Assembly: GCA_964614915.1 (NCBI GenBank)
Contig: CAZTNC010000019.1
Location: 253,240 to 317,239, forward strand
Source: WTFY01 sp964614915
GTDB taxonomy: Bacteria > Pseudomonadota > Gammaproteobacteria > UBA4575
Direction of reading: 5' to 3'
Length of the DNA: 64,000 nt
The position numbers and the translations under genes are program-made. Numbering within the stretch: position 1 is the first letter of the stretch; each line of letters begins with the position of its first letter. Below, one piece after another: positions 17,904 to 27,132 of this stretch. The notes below the pieces were generated by a model. It saw nothing but the letters and a program-made list of their open reading frames with translations. It did not search any database and was not told the origin of the DNA.

Positions 17904-19082
17904 ATGGAAACCATTAAACAGAAAGGGGATCTGTTGAAAAGCGCTTCAGGATTGCTTGCTGCTTTTATCCTGCTTTGCTTCCAGGTGAGCGCTGCTTCCC
18001 CCGACACCTCAATTGAGGATTTTTACATCAGAACAGGCGTGGGCATTCATTGGCTTGACCTGCCGGAGTCCGGCCCGTTCATCCGGACCAACGGGCGCGA
18101 AGAGGTGCTCGGGTTTCTGGACCACTATGACGGCAAAGACGATGGTGCGTTGATTACCCTTGCCCTGGGCAAGGCACAGAACCATCAGTTCACCGAGCTG
18201 CGCGGCTTTCTCACCTCCTATACTTCCAGACACACCCGTGAATACGATTCTGACCCTGCCCCATGGGCGGAGGTTCGCGCCCGGTTCCAGGACCAGTACT
18301 GTCCGCCTGGTGCAGTACTCGGGGAGTGCCTCACTTCGCAGACCCAGCGACACCTGCTCGATCTGGTCAGGGATGATCCTCATGTCCGGACGGTCGGCTG
18401 GGTCGGAAGGATCGATGGCAGGGCCCTGCCGTTCGGCTCGGCCATCTTCGCCTGGGGCGATCCCATCCGCATCCGCACCAAACGGGAAGTGGATTTTTAC
18501 GGTCTGGACTGGGTCACCGGCAAGCGGGCTGAACTGGCAGGCCAATCCGGTGCCTCGACGTACTTCGGACCCAGCTACAAAAGATTAAGCCAGGACATCA
18601 GCACATTCGCCTATGAGTCCAACCGCCCTGCCACGGTCAACAACCTCACCCTCAGTGAAGACCTGGATGCTTCCTACCTAGGTGGAGTAATCGGCACCCG
18701 TCGGGATTTCCCGCTTCGGCCGGACTGGAACTTCACCGTGGATGGCACACTCGGGCTCTACTACCTGGACGCGGACTACCACGGCAAACAGCGCACATTC
18801 ATATCATCGGGCATGTTTGCGATAGACGAAGTCACGAACCACCGCACCAGTGACAGGCGATGGGCCGCCACTGTCGGCCTGCAGACCTCATTGGTGTTCT
18901 CGTATTCCGAGAACGTGACGCTTCGTGTGGGTGCGGGCATCGAGTACCTGTCGGACGTCCCGACCGTGCGTTATGCAAGGCGGGGGGAGAGTCTTGGTCC
19001 CGGAGATTCCCATTCGCCTGCACGCATTGACTACTCGGATGCGTTTGGCTATTCCAGTTCGGTATTCCTGGAATTCAGATAG
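17904..19082 (+). CDS. Predicted outer-membrane barrel protein paired with the lipoprotein
   Basis: A 392-residue exported protein. It has a signal peptide (LLAAFILLCFQVSA), an N-terminal region with TGVGIHWLDLPESG, and a C-terminal part of alternating strands ending GYSSSVFLEFR, with a terminal aromatic residue pattern usual for outer-membrane barrels. Two cysteines at QYCPPGAVLGEC may form a disulphide. It is not recognisably a Slam protein, because it lacks TPR repeats, but its tight coupling to the lipoprotein gene suggests a joint surface role. The family is not recognised. Confidence 0.6.
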   Translation: METIKQKGDLLKSASGLLAAFILLCFQVSAASPDTSIEDFYIRTGVGIHWLDLPESGPFIRTNGREEVLGFLDHYDGKDDGALITLALGKAQNHQFTELRGFLTSYTSRHTREYDSDPAPWAEVRARFQDQYCPPGAVLGECLTSQTQRHLLDLVRDDPHVRTVGWVGRIDGRALPFGSAIFAWGDPIRIRTKREVDFYGLDWVTGKRAELAGQSGASTYFGPSYKRLSQDISTFAYESNRPATVNNLTLSEDLDASYLGGVIGTRRDFPLRPDWNFTVDGTLGLYYLDADYHGKQRTFISSGMFAIDEVTNHRTSDRRWAATVGLQTSLVFSYSENVTLRVGAGIEYLSDVPTVRYARRGESLGPGDSHSPARIDYSDAFGYSSSVFLEFR

Positions 19083-19114
19083 AAGATCCTGTGTTGCCGT
19101 GCAGCGGTTTGGGC

Positions 19115-20719
19115 TCAGGCACGAGGGAATGTTTGTGCAGCCACATGCGTGGCAAATCCTGAACCCGCCTCCGCATAGACATTGAACACGGTGGATGCTC
19201 CAGCCTCCATAAGCGGTTCGATCTCATCCGCAAACCGGGCCGTGGCCGCGACCTGTCCATTGAAGGAGGCACTCTTGAGTTCATCGAGCACGGCGAGGTT
19301 GGATGCCAGGTTCGGCAATGCCAGCATCACCAGTTCGAGGGTGTGGGTGGCCTGCACGCGATCCCAGAAGTCCGTGTCACTGGGGTCTCCCAGCAGTACC
19401 TTGCGCCCACTCGATTGCAGGCGCTCGACCTTGATGGGGTTGGTGTCCACGCCGACGACGGCACCGCCGTGGCGCTCGTGCATGTCATCGTAGGCCCCCG
19501 TACCGACACGCCCCATGCCGATGATGGCGATCTTCGCACCGCCGATATCGAGTGCACGGTCATCGGCTAGACGCTCCTGGCGCTGCAAGCGCTTCAAGGC
19601 CTCACCATAGCGGGTGTAGAGCGGGTGGGCAATGACATTGAGCCCTGCAGCGATCACACAGGACAGGGCCATGGCAATTGCAATGACGATCAGCCAGGCA
19701 TTGTCGATCCAGCCGTTGGCGGCCCCGATCGCTGCAACGATCAGGCCGAATTCACTGAAGTTGGTGAGGTTCAGCGAGGCCAGCAAAGAGGTTCGCGCAC
19801 GCAGCTTGTATCTTGTCAGCAGTGCGAAGAACAGCGCCGTCTTGAGGAACACGAACGGTGTGATCGCAGCACCGATGAGTATCGTCTGTAGCGTCAGCGG
19901 CCCGGACAGCCCGATGGATAGGAAGAACCCGACCAGAAAGAGATTCTTGAAACTGAACATGACCTTCGACATCTCGATGCCCTTGCTGTGACTTGCGATC
20001 AACACGCCCATGACGAGCGCGCCCACGTAGCCCTTGAGCCCGACCAGTTCAAACAGTTGCGAGCCGCCCACGGCCAGCAAAAAGCCGTACAGGACCAGCA
20101 ACTCCCCGTGCCCCACACGGTCCAAGATGGCGTTCAGCACCGGGCGCAAGCCAAACAGCAGCAACAGGAGAATGGCCCAGCCGGCCGGGTACTGGCCCGC
20201 CGAGCCGGCGAGGAAGATGACAGCGGCCAGGTCCTGCACGAGGAGGATTCCGATGGCGATGCGGCCATGCAGGGAGGAAGTCTCCTCCTTGTCCTCAAGT
20301 GCCTTCACCACGAACACGGTGCTCGAGAAGCTCAGGGCAAAGGCGATCAACAGCGCGGTGGAAAAATCGAGGCCTTCGAACAGGGCCGCACCTGCCAGCG
20401 CCAGCGCATAGATAAGTGCCCCGAACACCACCATGGTGATGGCCATGTGCAGCCCTGTGACCGCCCACACCTGAGGGCGCGCGAAGGTTTGCAGGTTAAG
20501 CTTGAGGCCGACGACGAACAGCAGCAAGGTGATGCCGAGCTCCGAGAGTGCCTCGAGCATGGCGCCACTGGTGACCCCGAACGGGTTGAGCACGAATCCG
20601 GCGACGAGAAAGCCAACCAGCGGCGGCAGACCGACTGTCCTCGACAAAAGACCGAGTGCGAACGCAAGGCCAATCCAGGTGACATCCCCCAGGGCAATGG
20701 CGATGGTGTCAAAACTCAT
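19115..20719 (-). CDS. Kef-type monovalent cation:proton antiporter with RCK domain
   Basis: A 534-residue inner-membrane protein of the CPA2 family. About 12-13 hydrophobic spans precede a cytoplasmic TrkA-N/RCK domain starting near residue 400, with nucleotide-binding motif IIGMGRVGTGAYD. Transport-core features include LGLLSRTVGLPPLVGFLVAGF near the N-terminus and FALSFSSTVFVVKALED. Such proteins exchange K+ or Na+ for protons and are gated by NAD(H) or thiol adducts at the RCK domain. The glutathione-gated KefB/C subgroup cannot be distinguished here. It is convergent with the barrel gene and divergent from the Cache autotransporter. Confidence 0.88.
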   Translation of the reverse strand: MSFDTIAIALGDVTWIGLAFALGLLSRTVGLPPLVGFLVAGFVLNPFGVTSGAMLEALSELGITLLLFVVGLKLNLQTFARPQVWAVTGLHMAITMVVFGALIYALALAGAALFEGLDFSTALLIAFALSFSSTVFVVKALEDKEETSSLHGRIAIGILLVQDLAAVIFLAGSAGQYPAGWAILLLLLFGLRPVLNAILDRVGHGELLVLYGFLLAVGGSQLFELVGLKGYVGALVMGVLIASHSKGIEMSKVMFSFKNLFLVGFFLSIGLSGPLTLQTILIGAAITPFVFLKTALFFALLTRYKLRARTSLLASLNLTNFSEFGLIVAAIGAANGWIDNAWLIVIAIAMALSCVIAAGLNVIAHPLYTRYGEALKRLQRQERLADDRALDIGGAKIAIIGMGRVGTGAYDDMHERHGGAVVGVDTNPIKVERLQSSGRKVLLGDPSDTDFWDRVQATHTLELVMLALPNLASNLAVLDELKSASFNGQVAATARFADEIEPLMEAGASTVFNVYAEAGSGFATHVAAQTFPRA

Positions 20720-21060
20720 GAAGCGTCACTTTGATTCAGCACAATTCGATCGGTAAACCGGTGACGCTACTATGCCACGGATAGGCCACCCACCCTATCT
20801 TCCGATCGAGAGGACGGTCTTGGCCTGTTGGCTATTTTTTCTCGTGTCCGAAGCGGACCCCGGTTCGCGTCAAACCTTCAAAATGAATGATCCCGGAAGG
20901 CAGCGCTATAGTCCGTATTCGTACCGCCTGCGGGTCCCCGGGTTTTGACGCAATGCCCACCAAAGGCCATAATGCCGGGGCTGACTCCTACTATATCAAT
21001 CACAACCCCCGAGTCGGCACACGACACAGAAGAATAACAATACAAGCAGGGAGCCCGCGC
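20720..21060. other. Divergent intergenic region
   Basis: This must carry the promoters of the antiporter gene (leftward) and the Cache autotransporter gene (rightward). I see no clear operator or repeat. An open frame in line with the autotransporter extends back to 20887 but lacks a start with a Shine-Dalgarno sequence. Confidence 0.4.
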
Positions 21061-23598
21061 GTGATGAAATCCAACGCATTGCCTACCCCGGCATCGATAA
21101 TGCTGGGACTCAGCCTGATGATGTTGAACATCATCTTGCCTGCCACACAAACCGCCTCGGCGCAGATGCACGAAGCCTGTCCCCAGACTCCCGGGGTAAC
21201 CCCGGTTGCGGACCCGCAGGTGACTGCACAGCAGGTACAGGCCGGTACCGCCAGCCTGATGGACTTCGCACGGGAGGCAAGCGGGCAATTCAAGCAAGTG
21301 TCCCAGCAAAGCGTCTCACAGGCCTACTACTTTGCGTGCCTGATTCGACAAGACGGGGGGCCCTGGCGATCTGGTTCGACCTATCTGGTACAGCTCACAC
21401 TCGACGGCCGGATATTCGTACACACCCGGGACATGACGCTGTCGGGCAGGCGTGTCAACCGGGCAATCCTTGCCGAGATCCTGACATCACTTGGCGTCGA
21501 TCCCCAAGCCGGGCAGGCAGCCATCCTTAGCGCCCTGCAACAAGAACCGCATGGTGCGTTTGATGCGACCGCCGCGGTCCCCGGTGTGCGACCGGGCATC
21601 CCGGGTGCCAAGGGCTATGCCAGCGTCTACAAGACCGCGCGCCGGCCGGACCCGATCATCCTACTGGCAGGATTCGACCTGCGACTAGCGCATACGGCCC
21701 AGGAACAGATCAATTTCGGCGACCCGGCCGTGACCGCTGCCGACGTGGTCGACCGTGCGAGCCTCAAGGACTTCGTTTTCGAGGCCGCCACGTACTTTGG
21801 TGAATTGCGCAGGACCGAAGGCCGTGAGGGCATCTCCAAGGCCAAGATCGCCATGCGTGACCCGAACGGGCCCTGGCGACACGGCTCCGTGTACCTCTAT
21901 GTGCTGGACCTTACGACCAACATCATCCTGATCCACGGGGCTTTTCCGAACCGTTACGAGCTGCGCCCGCTGGTGCCGACCGTGCGCGATGCGGTGACCG
22001 GCGAACTCGTCCTGCCGCAAGTGCTGGAAGCTGCAGCCAGCAGCCCGGAAGGCGGCTTCGTGGAGTACTACTTCGATGACCCCACGGACGCTAGCGACAG
22101 TGCGGACATCCCCAAGGTCGGGTATGCCCGCCAGTTCGAGTTCCAGCCGACCGGCATGGGTCCGCCAAGCCGTATCGTGATCGGCTCGGGTTTCTACCTG
22201 AGCGATCCCGGGGTCGTGGCGGCGCGCCAGAACCTGGCCATCGAGGACGTCCTGCCGCAGGTCATGCGGGCGATGACGGCAAGCACCGTGGATGCGGTGT
22301 CCAGTCGCATCGAGCAGGCGCATTCCGAAACTCCGCCTGCACAAGGTTACAGCCTTGCCGGGGCCTCCTCGCTCTACGATGCCGTGATGAACCACGGAAG
22401 ATCCCTGGGTGCGGGCAGCTTCAACCCGGCCCGCATGCTGGCAAACTCCTCCTTCGTGCTGCCGCTTGCGGGAGCCGGCGGGGGCGCCAGCCAGTCCACG
22501 TTGTGGGGTACCGGGGGATACCGGGACTTCGATGGCGGTGACAGCGACTCGCTTCGCTACGATGGCGATGTGATCAGCGCCAACCTCGGCTGGGATACCC
22601 GATTGAGCGCGGACATGCTCGCCGGAGTCTCGCTACAATGGGCCCAGGGTTCAGTGGATTACACGGACTCCAGCAACGTCGATGGCAAGTCCAAGACCAC
22701 CCTGACGAGCATCAACCCCTATGTCGGCTGGCAGGGAGCAGGAGATCTGACCCTGTGGGCCACGGCGGGCTACGGCTGGGGAGAGATCGAGGTCAACGAC
22801 TCGGCCGTGGACGAGGAGGACAGCGACCTGACCCAGCAGATGGTGGCCGCCGGGGTCAGTGGACCCCTGATGGCCAGCGCGGACGGCAGCATGAGCCTGC
22901 GTCTGAAGGCCGAGACCGCGTTCACCTGGGCCGATGTCGATGGCTCCGGGACTCTCGAGAGCATGGACCTCAATGCCAACCGCCAGCGCCTGATGGTCGA
23001 AGGCAGCCATGTCAAACAGCTGGCCTCGGGAGCAAGCTTCACACCCTCCGTCGAGCTTGGCGTGCGCCATGACGGTGGCGACGGCGATACCGGCTCGAGC
23101 ATCGAGACCGGTGCTGGCATGCGGTACTTCAATCCGGAGTCCGGGCTGACCGTGGAAGGCCGCGCCCATACCCTGCTCAACCACAGTGACGATTACGACG
23201 AGTGGGGCCTCAGCGCACTGGTGCAGCTTGACCCGGGCACTTCGGGGCTGGGACTGGCCCTCAGCATCCGCCCGGTCATTGGTCCAACGACCGCCGGCGC
23301 CCGGCAGTTGTGGGAGTCCAACGTTGCCGAGGCACTGGAGTCTACCCGCGCGGCGAGGGAACACCTGAATACGCGCATCGCCTACGGCATGGTGGCCGAC
23401 GGATGGAACGGCCTGCAGGGCGTGTTTACCCCCTACACCGACCTGTCGCTGGACGGCGAGGGGGGCAGGCGCCTGAGTCTTGGCGGAGACTTTAACGTCG
23501 GCAGCGCGCTCAAGATGAGCCTGGAAGGCGTGCACGACCGCCCGGTGATCGGTGCTGTCAGTCACAGCATCATGCTGCAAGGCTCCCTGAACTGGTAG
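21061..23598 (+). CDS. Autotransporter with Cache-like sensor passenger
   Basis: An 845-residue exported protein. After a signal peptide (ending near TQTASAQ) come two similar passenger regions, each with a long helix followed by PWRSGSTYLVQL or GPWRHGSVYLYVLDL and strands ILIHGAFPN, the pattern of extracellular Cache (sCache_2-like) ligand-binding domains. Each then has a Tyr/Lys-rich strand set such as KGYASVYK or KVGYARQFEF. From about residue 480 the protein is an autotransporter barrel (WGTGGYRDFDGG, NLGWDTRL, ending HSIMLQGSLNW). Cache domains normally sit on chemoreceptors or kinases, so here the sensor is probably displayed on the cell surface. GTG 21061 (SD AGGGAG, 7 bases) is preferred over ATG 21064. 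Confidence 0.78.
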   Translation: MMKSNALPTPASIMLGLSLMMLNIILPATQTASAQMHEACPQTPGVTPVADPQVTAQQVQAGTASLMDFAREASGQFKQVSQQSVSQAYYFACLIRQDGGPWRSGSTYLVQLTLDGRIFVHTRDMTLSGRRVNRAILAEILTSLGVDPQAGQAAILSALQQEPHGAFDATAAVPGVRPGIPGAKGYASVYKTARRPDPIILLAGFDLRLAHTAQEQINFGDPAVTAADVVDRASLKDFVFEAATYFGELRRTEGREGISKAKIAMRDPNGPWRHGSVYLYVLDLTTNIILIHGAFPNRYELRPLVPTVRDAVTGELVLPQVLEAAASSPEGGFVEYYFDDPTDASDSADIPKVGYARQFEFQPTGMGPPSRIVIGSGFYLSDPGVVAARQNLAIEDVLPQVMRAMTASTVDAVSSRIEQAHSETPPAQGYSLAGASSLYDAVMNHGRSLGAGSFNPARMLANSSFVLPLAGAGGGASQSTLWGTGGYRDFDGGDSDSLRYDGDVISANLGWDTRLSADMLAGVSLQWAQGSVDYTDSSNVDGKSKTTLTSINPYVGWQGAGDLTLWATAGYGWGEIEVNDSAVDEEDSDLTQQMVAAGVSGPLMASADGSMSLRLKAETAFTWADVDGSGTLESMDLNANRQRLMVEGSHVKQLASGASFTPSVELGVRHDGGDGDTGSSIETGAGMRYFNPESGLTVEGRAHTLLNHSDDYDEWGLSALVQLDPGTSGLGLALSIRPVIGPTTAGARQLWESNVAEALESTRAAREHLNTRIAYGMVADGWNGLQGVFTPYTDLSLDGEGGRRLSLGGDFNVGSALKMSLEGVHDRPVIGAVSHSIMLQGSLNW

Positions 23599-23810
23599 AC
23601 ACAACGAGCTCCTGATTTTGACTGCGGTTACGGGGATTCCCGTAACCGCGGTAGCGCCTGCCACAGCTGGCCGACGGATGACAGGGTGGCGCGAACCCTT
23701 GAACTTGCCACTTCAAACCGGGAGCCAGCGGCTCTATTCACGGGATTCCCGCCAAGCCACCCGGCCAAATCCAGTATCATGACGGGCAGCCTTGAACGCC
23801 ATCCGCTTGT

Positions 23811-25796
23811 ATGCCGCCATCCGTCTGTACATCGAAGCCGCTTGATTCCTCTCGGAGCTCGAGCGAGGAGCCCGATTCGCCAGGTACGCGCGAGCACCTC
23901 GTCATCGTAGGCTTCGGCATCGTCGCACACCGGTTCGCAGACAGGATGGCAGCGACCGGAGCACTTGATCGCTACACGGTCACCATGATCGGCAAGGAAC
24001 CCTACCCGGCCTACGACCGGGTCCGCATGACCAGCTGGTTCGAGCACCGCAGCTGGGAAACCCTCGCCCTCGGCACAGAGGAATGGGCTGAAACACTCGG
24101 CATACGGACCATGACCGACACCGAGGTCATCTCGATCGATCGCGATAATGCGCGCATCGAGACCGCTGGCGGTGAATGGATCGGCTACGATCGTCTCGTG
24201 CTGGCAACCGGATCGGTGCCCTGGATCCCGCCGATTCGAGGCGCCGACCACCCGCGTGTTTTTCCCTATCGCTTCATCGACGACCTGAAAGCCATTGGTG
24301 AGTGTGCAGGTTCGTCCGAGACCGCCATCGTCATCGGCGGAGGCCCCTTGGGGATCGAGGCCGCCGCCGCCTTGCGCAACATGAAACTTCAGGTCTCGAT
24401 CCTGGAGACCGCCCCCTACCTGATGAGCCAGCACCTCGATGAGGTGGGCGCGGAACTGCTGCAAGCGCGCGTGACCGGACTGGGCATACGCATCTTCGGC
24501 GAAGCAATCGTGCGAAAGATCGAGCCTGCGGGCGAGGCGCTGTCCGTCAGCGTGCATGACTGGGAGAAACCGGTGACCGCCGAGATGATCGTGATCACCA
24601 CGGGCGTTCGGCCGATGGATGAGCTCGCACGTGCCGCGGACCTGGAAGTGGGTTCGGGATTTGGCGGTATCGTCGTGGACGATGAGCTTCGTACCAGTGA
24701 TGCCAGGATTCACGCGATCGGTGACTGCGCCCGCCACAATGACAACCCGTGTGGCCTGGTGGCCCCCGGCTATCGCATGGCTGAGGCGCTCGCCGAGATC
24801 CTGGCCGGCCACTCCGGTGCCTTTGAGGGGTACGTGCCGGCAATTCGTCTTCGGCTTGAAGATGCCGCGGTCTGGACCCTGGGGGAGCATGACCTGATTG
24901 GTGATCGCATCCGCTGGAAGCAGGGGGATTCCTATCGGCAGATGACCTTGTTGGACGAGCGCGTGGTCGCGGCGTCCTCGATCGGCCCGTGGCCGGAACT
25001 CAGCTATGTCCAGGACCTGATCGTGCATCGGCGCCAAATCAGCAAGTGGCGCCTGAACCACTTCGTCAAGACCGGTAATTTCTCGCTGTGGAACAAGCCC
25101 GTTCCCGTGGGTGAACGCCCCGCTTCCGCACTGGTGTGCAACTGCCTTCAGGTGACGCGCGGGGCCTTGAGCGAGTCCATCGCACAAGGCTGCTCCACCG
25201 TAGATGCGCTGGCAAGCGATACCGGGGCCTCCACGGTCTGCGGCACCTGTCGTCCCTTGTTGTCGCAACTGCTTGGAGAGGCGCCAGCCGCGCCGGGCGG
25301 TGCACGGCGAGCAGGGCTGATCGTTGCTGCCGCAGCAGCGGTGCTGGTCGCCCTGGTGCTGGTGAGTGGCATCCAGACCCCGCTCGCCGACAGCGTTCTG
25401 GCGGGTGGCATCTGGGATGCGCTGTACCGTGACGGCTTCTGGAGGCAGTTCACCGGCTACGGCTTGCTGGCCGGGGTGGTCATCGCATCCGGGTTTTCCC
25501 TTCGAAAGCGCTGGTCTCGCCTTCAATGGGGCAATTTCGGAGGGTGGCGCCTGGCGCACAGCGCACTCGGGATCCTGGTGATGGCCGCACTCGTTGCCCA
25601 CACGGGCTTGCGCCTGGGTTCCGGTTTCAACCGGATCGTGGTCAGCACCTTCTTGCTGGCCGGGGTGCTTGGTGCGCTGGCGGCCTTGCTGGTCGACTCA
25701 AGGCAGCAACGCCTGGGGTTCTGGATTCATCTCATCGTCCTGTGGCCGCTGCCGGCCCTGATCCTGTTCCATGTCGTGACCAGCTATTACTTCTGA
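23811..25796 (+). CDS. NirB-like FAD/NAD(P) oxidoreductase with BFD-type [2Fe-2S] and membrane domains
   Basis: A 661-residue fusion. Residues about 28-335 form an NirB-like pyridine-nucleotide disulphide oxidoreductase: GFGIVA at 34-39 for FAD, GGGPLG at 176-181 for NAD(P)H, and IHAIGDCA near 300. A BFD-like domain follows with C443, C445, C477 and C480 (VCNCLQVTRG ... STVCGTCRP), ligands for a [2Fe-2S] cluster. The C-terminus has about five membrane spans with histidines H583, H597, H640 and H654, possible haem b ligands. This suggests electrons move from NAD(P)H across the membrane to the cytochrome c encoded next. Sulphite/nitrite reductase domains of NirB are absent. No clear Shine-Dalgarno is seen at ATG 23811. 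Confidence 0.8.
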   Translation: MPPSVCTSKPLDSSRSSSEEPDSPGTREHLVIVGFGIVAHRFADRMAATGALDRYTVTMIGKEPYPAYDRVRMTSWFEHRSWETLALGTEEWAETLGIRTMTDTEVISIDRDNARIETAGGEWIGYDRLVLATGSVPWIPPIRGADHPRVFPYRFIDDLKAIGECAGSSETAIVIGGGPLGIEAAAALRNMKLQVSILETAPYLMSQHLDEVGAELLQARVTGLGIRIFGEAIVRKIEPAGEALSVSVHDWEKPVTAEMIVITTGVRPMDELARAADLEVGSGFGGIVVDDELRTSDARIHAIGDCARHNDNPCGLVAPGYRMAEALAEILAGHSGAFEGYVPAIRLRLEDAAVWTLGEHDLIGDRIRWKQGDSYRQMTLLDERVVAASSIGPWPELSYVQDLIVHRRQISKWRLNHFVKTGNFSLWNKPVPVGERPASALVCNCLQVTRGALSESIAQGCSTVDALASDTGASTVCGTCRPLLSQLLGEAPAAPGGARRAGLIVAAAAAVLVALVLVSGIQTPLADSVLAGGIWDALYRDGFWRQFTGYGLLAGVVIASGFSLRKRWSRLQWGNFGGWRLAHSALGILVMAALVAHTGLRLGSGFNRIVVSTFLLAGVLGALAALLVDSRQQRLGFWIHLIVLWPLPALILFHVVTSYYF

Positions 25797-25817
25797 TCCA
25801 TGCGTACACGATCCTAG

Positions 25818-27116
25818 GTGCTGGCTTGGGCGATACTCACACTCGCCATGGCAGGGCTCTATGTATACGCGCTGACGAGTGAGGACCGAAGCCTGTTCCT
25901 GCCGGGGGCCACCACCGACGGTCACCATCAGATCGAGCTCGCCTGCGAGGCCTGTCACACGCCGTTTCTCGGCGTCCGCCAGGAAGCGTGCCTGGAGTGT
26001 CACGCCGCGGAGCTCGAAGCCGCGGAAGACTCGCATCCGGACACGAAATTTGCCGACCCCAGGAATATTGCCGACCTTGAGAAAATGGACGCCACGCTGT
26101 GTGTGACCTGTCACGTAGAGCACCGCCCGCAGCTCACGAACGTCATGGGGGTTACCCAGCCGGTGGACTTCTGTCATCACTGTCACGCCGATATCGCCGA
26201 GGAGCGCGTATCGCACGAAGGCTTGGGACCCGAGACCTGTGCATCTGCCGGATGCCACAACTACCATGACAACACGGCGCTGTACGAGGACTTCCTGACC
26301 AAGCATGCAACGACGACGGCAGCCGGTCTGTCACGAATCCTGCCGCCCAGGGATACTCACGTGCTCTGGTCGCCCGCAGAGGTCCGGGCCCTGCAGGCCG
26401 CGGATGCCGATGGCCCGGCAGGCACCGATTCGCAAATCATCGACCAGTGGGCGGCCTCCGTGCATGCCGCAGGCGGGGTCTCGTGCAAGCAATGCCATGA
26501 GGCGGATGTGCGCGGGTGGGTGGATCATCCGCCGCGTGAAGCCTGTGCAGACTGTCACGAGCTCGAGCACCAGGGCTTTGTCGCCGGCAGGCACGGCATG
26601 CGCTGGCCGCACGGCTTGTCCTCGATGTCCCCGTCGATGGCCCGGGTGCCCATGCACGAGCAGGCGTACGAAAAAACGCTCGACTGCGGCTCCTGTCATG
26701 ACGTGCACCGGGTCGATGTCCGGTATGCGGCCGTGGAGGCCTGCCTGTCCTGCCATGCCGATGAGCACTCACTGGCCTACAAGGAATCCCCGCATTTCGA
26801 GCTATGGCAGCGGGAGGTCTCCGGGCAGGGATTGCCGGGATCGGGAGTCAGTTGCGCATCCTGCCACCTGCCCCGTGAGATGCATCACATTGAAGACCAG
26901 CAACGGATCGTGGTGAACCACAACCAGAACGCCAACCTGCGGCCCAACGAGAAGATGATCCGAAACGTTTGCATGCAGTGCCACACCCTGGCCCTGTCCA
27001 TCGATGCACTGGCGGATGTGAGGTTGATCCGGCAGAATTTCGCGAATAGACCAGACAAGCATGTACAAAGCATCGATATGGCCAAGGCACGCAAAAATGA
27101 ACGTGATGAGCGTTGA
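25818..27116 (+). CDS. Membrane-anchored multihaem cytochrome c
   Basis: A 432-residue protein with an N-terminal signal anchor (LAWAILTLAMAGLYVYAL) and a periplasmic domain holding ten CXXCH haem-binding motifs (CEACH, CLECH, CVTCH, CHHCH, CKQCH, CADCH, CGSCH, CLSCH, CASCH, CMQCH) plus one CX4CH (CASAGCH), so up to 11 haems. It would accept electrons from the preceding flavoprotein. The start is odd. GTG 25818 has no Shine-Dalgarno sequence; six codons earlier ATG 25800 opens the same frame but is stopped by TAG at 25815-25817, directly before the GTG. Either translation reinitiates at GTG or an in-frame nonsense change has occurred. Confidence 0.85.
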   Translation: MLAWAILTLAMAGLYVYALTSEDRSLFLPGATTDGHHQIELACEACHTPFLGVRQEACLECHAAELEAAEDSHPDTKFADPRNIADLEKMDATLCVTCHVEHRPQLTNVMGVTQPVDFCHHCHADIAEERVSHEGLGPETCASAGCHNYHDNTALYEDFLTKHATTTAAGLSRILPPRDTHVLWSPAEVRALQAADADGPAGTDSQIIDQWAASVHAAGGVSCKQCHEADVRGWVDHPPREACADCHELEHQGFVAGRHGMRWPHGLSSMSPSMARVPMHEQAYEKTLDCGSCHDVHRVDVRYAAVEACLSCHADEHSLAYKESPHFELWQREVSGQGLPGSGVSCASCHLPREMHHIEDQQRIVVNHNQNANLRPNEKMIRNVCMQCHTLALSIDALADVRLIRQNFANRPDKHVQSIDMAKARKNERDER

Positions 27117-27132
27117 ACCACGGAGATCAGCC

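Noticed and set aside
17904..19082. Slam translocon assignment for the barrel protein next to the lipoprotein
   Set aside because: Slam proteins have an N-terminal TPR region and a larger barrel; this protein shows neither, so only a general outer-membrane barrel call is justified.
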